Below, piece by piece: positions 20,851 through 25,571 of a stretch of 25,571 nucleotides of DNA. The position numbers and the translations under genes are program-made. This DNA comes from Candidatus Roizmanbacteria bacterium (GTDB taxonomy: Bacteria > Patescibacteriota > Microgenomatia > UBA1406 > GWC2-37-13): assembly GCA_027002315.1 (NCBI GenBank), contig JALWZV010000016.1, positions 1 to 25,571 on the forward strand, in the 5' to 3' direction. Every line of letters begins with the position of its first letter. The stretch's first letter is position 1. Below the pieces are notes generated by a model. The model worked only from the letters and a program-made list of their open reading frames with translations. It was not told the DNA's origin and made no database searches.

Positions 20851-21969
20851 TTATCTATACATTACTGGTTTTGCTTTTTGTGGTAAAAGCAAACTTATGC
20901 GCCTAACTCTTTTGTTAATTTTTTCAATATATACCTTAACTTTTTGACCTATCTTGAAGTTCTCGTTACCTGTTAGTTTGCTTATGTGAATTAATCCCTC
21001 TATTCCTGGAGCAAGATTTACAAAATATCCATAATCAGCCTTGCGTACAATAGTACCCTCAAACTCTTTGTTTTTTGGATATCTCTTTTCGATATCGCTC
21101 CATGGATCTGATTGCAATCTTTTTATAGATAAATTTAGTTTTAAGTCTTTATCATTTTTCTCTGTAACAACCACATCTATAACATCACCTATCTTTGCAT
21201 GACGCGAAATATCAACAACCTTTTCCCACGATATCTCAGAGATATGTACCAAACCCTCAACCTTGTTTACCTCACAGAAGATGCCAAAGTTTGAGATGTT
21301 GAGAACTTTTGCTTTGTATTTTTCACCTTTCTTGATTTCTTTAAAGTGTTTTAAAAGCTCTTTTTGAGAGGTTTTAAACACAGCGGCTTTTTGAGAAACA
21401 ACAAGACGATTTTTATCTCTATCAACCTCTAAAACCTTTACTTTTATTTTCTGACCTTGTAGTTTGTCGGCATTTTTAATATATTCCTCTATTAGTTGAA
21501 TTTTGGGAATAACACCTCTGATACCCATAAACTCAACAAAAACACCACCTTTCCCAAACTTGCCACATATTACCTCAATCTCCTCTTCGTTTTCTTTTTT
21601 ATCCTCTAATATTTTCCATTTTCCTTCTTCAAAAAAATTACGCATAGAAACAACAGGAAAACCCTCTCTAGACTCATCGGCAATAACTCTAACCTTTATT
21701 TTTTGACCTTCTTTTAGGTAGGGAAGATATGTTGTGATTTCCTTTATCTCTTTATTTCCTAAAATAGCCTTGGCTTTGCCCCCTATATCAAAAACAACTC
21801 TTCTTTTTTCAAGTTTGATAATTTTTGCATCTATTAAGTCTCCTATCTTTATCTTTGGTAAACCTCTTTTCTTTAAAAGAGCTTCCATTATGTTTGTTTT
21901 TGGTTGTTTGGGAGTTGTTTTTTGTTTTGTAGATTTAGATTTTGCTTTTGTTTTTGTTTTTTTCTCCAT
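20851..21969 (-). CDS. rpsA: S1-domain RNA-binding protein (ribosomal protein S1-like)
   Basis: 372 residues. A Lys/Thr-rich head (about 1-30) precedes four S1 OB-fold domains, starting near IGDLIDAKIIKLEKRRVVF, EIEVICGKFGKGGVFVEF, GEKYKAKVLNISNFGIFCEV and NKEFEGTIVRKADYGYFVNL. The last two carry the clear GLVHISE and GLIHISK motifs. S1 binds unstructured mRNA at the 30S platform. Four domains fits S1 of Gram-positive-type or reduced genomes rather than six-domain E. coli S1. Upstream is the window's best Shine-Dalgarno, AAGGAGG (minus 21987-21981), 11 nt before ATG, behind a small AAGCTT..AAGCTT hairpin (21989-22008). This gene is thus leadered while most neighbours appear leaderless. Confidence 0.85.
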   Translation of the reverse strand: MEKKTKTKAKSKSTKQKTTPKQPKTNIMEALLKKRGLPKIKIGDLIDAKIIKLEKRRVVFDIGGKAKAILGNKEIKEITTYLPYLKEGQKIKVRVIADESREGFPVVSMRNFFEEGKWKILEDKKENEEEIEVICGKFGKGGVFVEFMGIRGVIPKIQLIEEYIKNADKLQGQKIKVKVLEVDRDKNRLVVSQKAAVFKTSQKELLKHFKEIKKGEKYKAKVLNISNFGIFCEVNKVEGLVHISEISWEKVVDISRHAKIGDVIDVVVTEKNDKDLKLNLSIKRLQSDPWSDIEKRYPKNKEFEGTIVRKADYGYFVNLAPGIEGLIHISKLTGNENFKIGQKVKVYIEKINKRVRRISLLLPQKAKPVMYR

Positions 21970-21980
21970 CTCTTGCTTTT

Positions 21981-21987
21981 CCTCCTT
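21981..21987 (-). promoter_or_regulatory. Strong ribosome binding site of the S1 gene
   Basis: AAGGAGG on the minus strand, 11 nt before the ATG. It is the only full SD I see in the window. It directly follows a short hairpin with AAGCTT arms, which could modulate access. Confidence 0.7.
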
Positions 21988-22055
21988 AAGCTTTTAAGAA
22001 GCTTATAGATAATAAGTTTACCAAAAAAAGCCAAAAAGTAAAGAGAAAGTAGGTG

Positions 22056-22084
22056 TTGTTTTTATAACCTTTTTATGATATATT
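22056..22084 (+). promoter_or_regulatory. Leaderless-type promoter of the recombinase-like gene
   Basis: TTGTTT (22056-22061), 17 bp, TATATT (22079-22084), then 7 nt to the ATG at 22092. The geometry is the same as at the Fic and SGNH genes. Confidence 0.55.
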
Positions 22085-22091
22085 ATAGGTC

Positions 22092-22952
22092 ATGAAGAAC
22101 TATTCACTTGCACAGCTAACAGAAGCGTTTATTAACGCATTAAAATCACAACATAAATCAAAATTTACCATCATTGCTTATAAGAAAGACCTTGAGCAAT
22201 TTTCTGGATTTTTGATTAGTAAAGGGGTTGAGGATATTAGAGATGTAAAAAAAGAAATTATAGAAGCATTTATAAAACACCTTATAGACTTATCCTACAC
22301 AAAAAAATCAAGCTCAAGAAAACTTAATTCTATAAGAACGTTTTTTAGATATTTAAAAAATGAGGGTGTTATTGCATATAATCCTGCTCTGGAGGTCTCT
22401 CATCCTAAATACACACAACCGCATCCAAGAACGTTAACTAAACTAGAATACAGAGCACTAAGAGATGTTGCGAGGGAGGACAAAAGAACATACGCTCTTA
22501 TTGAGACCCTCCTTCAAACAGGTATTAAAATAGGAGAGTTGGCTAATATTAGACTACAAGATATTAAAAACTCCTCTCTTTATATAAGACCATATGGTAA
22601 AAACCCAGAAAGAGAGATACCTTTAAATAAAGCTGCTAAAAAAGCAATTGACGATTACTTAAAAACTAGAGGTGATGGTAAAAGCGATTTCTTGTTTATC
22701 ACAAGAACAGGGAGACCTTTACTTGTTAGAAATATTAGACAAATAATTGCTCGTTGTTTTAGGGATGTGGGTATTAAAGACGCCACTGTTAATGATCTAC
22801 GCAACACCTTTATTGCTTATCAAATAATGAATGGTGCGTCTGTTGAGTATATAGCTAAGATTGTTGGCCATAAAAGACTCTCTTCCACAGAGAGGTTTTT
22901 AAACCTTGTTAAGAATAGCGTTAATAAAAAAGAAAAATTAAACGAACTTTAA
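22092..22952 (+). CDS. Tyrosine recombinase-like protein with a degenerate active site
   Basis: 286 residues with the XerC/XerD architecture. An N-terminal SAM-like core-binding domain (residues 1-95, with TIIAYKKDLEQFSGFL and LNSIRTFFRYLKNEG) precedes the catalytic fold. Aligning to the six catalytic residues gives: first Arg replaced by Lys146 in TGIKIGEL, Lys170 kept, HxLR His replaced by Asn234 in VNDLRNTF, Arg237 kept, His260 kept in VGH, and the nucleophile Tyr replaced by Phe269 nine residues later in STERF. Without the Tyr it should bind DNA but not cut it. It lies between S1 (divergent) and RNase HI, close to dnaA. A DNA-binding or architectural role near the origin is inferred; a simple pseudo-enzyme in decay is less likely because the frame and fold are intact. 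Confidence 0.85.
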   Translation: MKNYSLAQLTEAFINALKSQHKSKFTIIAYKKDLEQFSGFLISKGVEDIRDVKKEIIEAFIKHLIDLSYTKKSSSRKLNSIRTFFRYLKNEGVIAYNPALEVSHPKYTQPHPRTLTKLEYRALRDVAREDKRTYALIETLLQTGIKIGELANIRLQDIKNSSLYIRPYGKNPEREIPLNKAAKKAIDDYLKTRGDGKSDFLFITRTGRPLLVRNIRQIIARCFRDVGIKDATVNDLRNTFIAYQIMNGASVEYIAKIVGHKRLSSTERFLNLVKNSVNKKEKLNEL

Positions 22953-22998
22953 GCTTCTTTTGTGTTTATATTTACTCGCTTTAATGTAATATATTATT

Positions 22999-23424
22999 AT
23001 GCAGATATTAATCTACACTGACGGTGGATCATTAAACAACCCTGGTCAGGCGGGTATAGGGTTTGTTGTTTTTAACAACGATAACCATGAAGAAATTTAT
23101 AGACACAGTGAGGCTGTGGGAATTGCTACAAATAACCAGGCTGAGTATCAGGCTGTAATTAAAGCATTAAACTACGTCAAAAATCTTATTACCACTAATA
23201 AGAATATAAATATAACCAAGATTGTCTTAAAATCAGACTCTCAACTATTAGTAAACCAACTTAATGGTCTTTTTAAGGTTAAAAATCCGGGTATTAGAGA
23301 GTATGTTTTTAAAATCAGAACAATCGAGCAGGAAATAGACAAACCGATTGTTTATATAAATATTCCTCGCGAACAGAACAAAATAGCTGATTCTCTTGTT
23401 AAAAAAGCAACAAGATCTCTTTAA
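22999..23424 (+). CDS. rnhA: Ribonuclease HI
   Basis: 141-residue RNase H fold enzyme that cuts the RNA strand of RNA-DNA hybrids, for example at replication primers and R-loops. The metal-binding carboxylates are all present: Asp8 in IYTDGGS, Glu49 in NNQAEYQA, Asp80 in LKSDSQLL and Asp131 in NKIADSLVKKA. The length is typical of the short RnhA-like family that lacks the basic protrusion. It lies 46 nt after the recombinase-like gene, with its own -10-like TAATAT 6 nt before the ATG and no SD. Its closeness to dnaA fits a housekeeping replication role. Confidence 0.92.
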   Translation: MQILIYTDGGSLNNPGQAGIGFVVFNNDNHEEIYRHSEAVGIATNNQAEYQAVIKALNYVKNLITTNKNINITKIVLKSDSQLLVNQLNGLFKVKNPGIREYVFKIRTIEQEIDKPIVYINIPREQNKIADSLVKKATRSL

Positions 23425-23468
23425 CCCACCACCTCTCGCCAGTGGTCTAAACACTTAAATTTACAAAA

Positions 23469-23590
23469 ATGAAAAATGCAAAATGAAAAATTAAAAATAA
23501 CAATTCAACTCCGAACCAGAGCAAAGCACGGTTCAGGGTTATCCAGTAATCGTACTTGTTTGTAGTACTGGACAAAATTCAAAATCTTTT
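23469..23590 (-). repeat. Hairpin-bearing repeat, right (inverted) copy
   Basis: Inverted copy of 20549-20655. The loop bases GTGCTTTGCTCT and the flanking ATTTTTAATTTTTCATTT words are kept. The adjoining ACGTTTGACACGTCATCGCG also mirrors the junction at 20513-20531, so the order of repeat types is mirrored as well. Confidence 0.75.
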
Positions 23591-23684
23591 AATTCTTTTA
23601 TTCTCAACTTACTTTAATTTTTAATTTTGAACTGCCTGTCCTGTTTTCAGGATAACTTTACATTTTTAATTTTTAACGTTTGAC

Positions 23685-23839
23685 ACGTCATCGCGAGCGA
23701 TCCCGACTCGTCGGGAGAGCGTGGCGATCCCCGCCGTTATGGTGTTTAACACCAATATCTGAAACCTATACCAATATTCAAATCTTACTTTCATTAAGGC
23801 GGAGATCGCTTCGTTCATTTCATTCTCTCGCGATGACGT
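23685..23839. repeat. MITE-like palindromic element E
   Basis: Perfect 13-bp terminal inverted repeats, ACGTCATCGCGAG (23685-23697) and its complement (23827-23839). The left arm has a tip hairpin TCCCGAC/GTCGGGA (23701-23716). The right half is the inverse of the left half of element B2. No coding capacity. Confidence 0.8.
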
Positions 23840-23840
23840 A

Positions 23841-23868
23841 CTAGATACTAAATACAAAATACTAGATA
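23841..23868 (-). repeat. Inverted heptamer array after element E
   Basis: Four units that on the minus strand read as TATCTAG, TATTTTG, TATTTAG and TATCTAG types. It is the mirror of the arrays before the elements at 11757 and 20183. Confidence 0.85.
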
Positions 23869-24082
23869 CAATTATATTCTTTAATCGTTAATCTTTAATC
23901 TTCATTAATTATTTATTGTTTTGTAATTAATAACTAAGTTTTAGATGCTAAGTTAGCCTAATATAATAATCTTTTCTATTAGGGTTTATGGGGATAAACA
24001 ACCCACGACCTTACGGTTGGGGATTTAAGTAAGGAATTGTTAAAAATTTCGTCTTGAATTTCGTGAATAAAATGTTTATTAT

Positions 24083-24101
24083 TTGTGGATAAGTTATCCA
24101 C
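24083..24101. promoter_or_regulatory. Palindromic pair of DnaA boxes in the dnaA leader
   Basis: TGTGGATAA and TTATCCACA, both perfect consensus DnaA boxes, face each other across one G to form a 19-bp palindrome 24 bp before the dnaA ATG. This fits autoregulation of dnaA and possibly part of the origin. A near-box TGGGGATAA lies at 23989-23997. Confidence 0.85.
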
Positions 24102-24125
24102 ATTTTAAACACATTATTTAATATT

Positions 24126-25466
24126 ATGTTGGAAGAGGTTTGGAATGATTTCATAAACTCGTCTAAGTCTGCTCAGAATGAGTCTCCTGTGTTATTCTCT
24201 CTTCTAAAACAATCTAAATTGAATAAGCTTACAGAAAAAAAGATAACTATTGAGTGTAAAAATAGCGGTGTTAACTTTTTTCTCTCTAAAAACTCTCAAA
24301 GAGTTAAAAAGCTTTTATCCTCTTTCTTTGGAAAAAAGATTGAGGTTGAGTTTGTTACACAAAAGAGTAAAAACAAAAAACATAAAAAAACTAGTGAGAA
24401 AACAATCCCTCTCATTAATTACAACCCTCCAATTAATGATTTGTTGCTTAAGTCTGGATTAAACCCTATGTTCAGCTTTGAAAACTTTGCTGTCTCCTCA
24501 ACAAATCAAATTGCATATGCTGCAGCAAAGGCTGTGGCAGATAATCCAGGAAAAACATATAACCCTCTGTTTCTGTATGGTGGTGTTGGTGTTGGAAAAA
24601 CACATCTAGCTCAAGCTGTGTCGAGACACGTGTTGGAAAAAAAACCAAACGCTCGCGTCTTTTTTTCACCCGGCGATCAATTTACAAACGAGCTGATAGA
24701 GTCAATTAAAAACAAAACTACTCAAAAATTTAGAAGAAAGTATAGAAAACTAAGCGTGTTAATAATTGATGATGTTCAGTTTATCGCTGGAAAAAGGGCT
24801 GTTCAGGAAGAGTTTTTTCACACATTTAACTCTATAGTGTCTTCCGGGGGGCAAATAATCTTAACGTCAGATAAATCACCTTCTGAGATTAAAAATTTGG
24901 AAGATAGATTAAGGTCAAGGTTTTCTGGTGGTCTTATTATAGATATTCAGCCCCCAGATTTTGAGTTGAGAACCGCTATTATTCTTATAAAGGCGCGACA
25001 AAAGAACATTCCTGTTGATATAGAGGTTGCAAAAATGATTGCTGAAAAAACAACAGACGCAAGATCTCTTGAGGGGGTTCTTTTGTCTATCTATGCACGC
25101 GCTATATCAACAAACGGGTACATTAACCAAGAAATCACAAAGTCGTTTTTTAATCAAATGAGACAAAAGAAGATACAACAAATCACCCCAAAGGATGTTA
25201 TAGAAAACGTTTGTTTGTTCTACAATGTTAAAAAAGGTCAAATTAAGAGTCCGGACAGAACAGAGCGTGTCGCTTTTGCAAGGCAGGTTATTATGTTTTT
25301 ATTAAGAACCCACCTTAACCTTAAACTCGAAGAGATAGCTAGAATATTAAAAAGAAAGGATCACACAACAATTATCTATGGTGTAAATAAGATAAAAAAT
25401 AGGCTTTTATATAACTCAAACATTAAAAATGAGATAGATAAAATTAGTAAGTCGTTCTTGTTTTAG
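24126..25466 (+). CDS. dnaA: Chromosomal replication initiator DnaA
   Basis: 446 residues with all four DnaA domains. Domain I starts MLEEVWNDFINSS. A short Lys-rich linker is domain II (about residues 78-95). Domain III is the AAA+ core, with Walker A GGVGVGKT (Lys158), Walker B LIIDDVQF, and sensor and arginine-finger segments RLRSRFSGGL. Domain IV carries the DnaA-box-binding helix-turn-helix with the signature RKDHTTIIYGVNKI. It melts the origin and loads the replicative helicase. The ATG at 24126 fits the domain I start; there is no SD. DnaA boxes lie on both sides of the gene. Confidence 0.97.
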   Translation: MLEEVWNDFINSSKSAQNESPVLFSLLKQSKLNKLTEKKITIECKNSGVNFFLSKNSQRVKKLLSSFFGKKIEVEFVTQKSKNKKHKKTSEKTIPLINYNPPINDLLLKSGLNPMFSFENFAVSSTNQIAYAAAKAVADNPGKTYNPLFLYGGVGVGKTHLAQAVSRHVLEKKPNARVFFSPGDQFTNELIESIKNKTTQKFRRKYRKLSVLIIDDVQFIAGKRAVQEEFFHTFNSIVSSGGQIILTSDKSPSEIKNLEDRLRSRFSGGLIIDIQPPDFELRTAIILIKARQKNIPVDIEVAKMIAEKTTDARSLEGVLLSIYARAISTNGYINQEITKSFFNQMRQKKIQQITPKDVIENVCLFYNVKKGQIKSPDRTERVAFARQVIMFLLRTHLNLKLEEIARILKRKDHTTIIYGVNKIKNRLLYNSNIKNEIDKISKSFLF

Positions 25467-25488
25467 TTTTAAACATTATTTTCACGTT

Positions 25489-25560
25489 TTATCAACAGTT
25501 GTTTTTTATTAGTTTGTTTGAAGTTGAAAAGAAGTTCTGTTTTTTATACACTTATTCACA
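25489..25560. other. Probable left part of oriC (DnaA-box cluster)
   Basis: Downstream of dnaA the sequence turns A/T-rich and shows TTATCAACA (25489-25497), TTATACACT (25544-25552) and TTATTCACA (25552-25560), each one or two changes from the DnaA box. The last two overlap by one base. The cluster runs off the window edge, so the origin probably continues to the right, in the usual place next to dnaA. Confidence 0.6.
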
Positions 25561-25571
25561 CTATCTAATAC

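Larger units (their letters stand above)
23425..24125. other. Repeat region and dnaA leader
   Basis: No gene is visible in 701 bp. From left: the right copy of the hairpin-bearing repeat (23469-23590), A/T-rich filler, MITE-like element E (23685-23839), an inverted heptamer array, about 90 bp of A/T-rich DNA, and the dnaA leader with DnaA boxes. A TATAAT at 23962-23967 may serve dnaA, leaving a leader of about 150 nt. Confidence 0.65.

Noticed and set aside
22092..22952. Active integrase of a mobile element or phage
   Set aside because: The nucleophilic Tyr and two other catalytic residues are replaced, and no attachment-site pair or phage genes are nearby.
23666..23857. 63-residue minus-strand frame
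   Set aside because: It is composed of MITE-like element E; no family resemblance.

Overview
The window looks like a piece of a small, AT-rich genome of the Candidate Phyla Radiation (Patescibacteria), probably a Microgenomates-type lineage. I infer this from a compact PrgI / TraC-N / VirB4 / TraG-like set, Cys-rich surface proteins with TNTPTP linkers, pilin-like proteins ending in short VTQF- or WQQIK-type tails, very little use of Shine-Dalgarno sites, and stop codons consistent with the standard bacterial code (a TGA stop at 5687-5689 rules against TGA recoding). The taxonomy is inference, because no marker phylogeny could be run.

Layout. 1-1009: an SGNH hydrolase. 1065-3767: a small toxin/AMPylator island (PIN toxin, Phd-like antitoxin, Fic protein) bracketed by two identical 110-bp direct repeats. 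3779-9024 (minus): a five-gene operon encoding a Cys-module surface protein, a pilin-like protein, two tiny membrane proteins and a NodU/CmcH-type carbamoyltransferase. 9083-11662 (plus, divergent): an O-antigen-ligase-like polytopic protein with TPRs and a C-terminal SGNH domain that has lost its catalytic residues. It is a paralogue of the intact hydrolase at the start of the window. 11663-12189: repeats. 12190-12639: an Excalibur-domain membrane protein. 12641-15728 (minus): a TraG/VirD4-like ATPase and an FNR-type flavoprotein. 15834-15910: tRNA-Ala(GGC), followed by three hairpins. 16035-20052 (minus): acylphosphatase, TPR membrane protein, VirB4, TraC-N-like and PrgI-like genes in one operon. 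20053-20850: repeats. 20851-21969 (minus): a four-domain S1 protein. 22092-23424 (plus): a tyrosine recombinase-like protein with a broken active site, then RNase HI. 23425-24125: repeats and the dnaA leader with paired DnaA boxes. 24126-25466: dnaA, with more DnaA-box-like sites running off the end, so the replication origin probably lies around or just beyond the right edge.

Three regulatory or structural themes run through the window. First, many genes have a -10 box 6-9 nt upstream of ATG and no SD, so they appear to be transcribed leaderless; the S1 gene, with a clear AAGGAGG, is the exception. Second, the long gene-free gaps are filled with MITE-like palindromes with ACGTCATCGCGAG ends, degenerate TATYTAG heptamer arrays and hairpins whose stems differ in sequence but stay paired. 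Third, a separate hairpin family with pentaloops such as TCAGA, TTAGA and TCGAA occurs here only between convergent gene ends.

The best candidate for an uncharacterised system is the surface-glycan neighbourhood: carbamoyltransferase, two micro-membrane proteins, pilin-like and modular surface proteins, the ligase/pseudo-SGNH fusion and an intact SGNH hydrolase. The degenerate recombinase beside dnaA and the Fic promoter with two equally built operators 40 bp apart are the other notable points.
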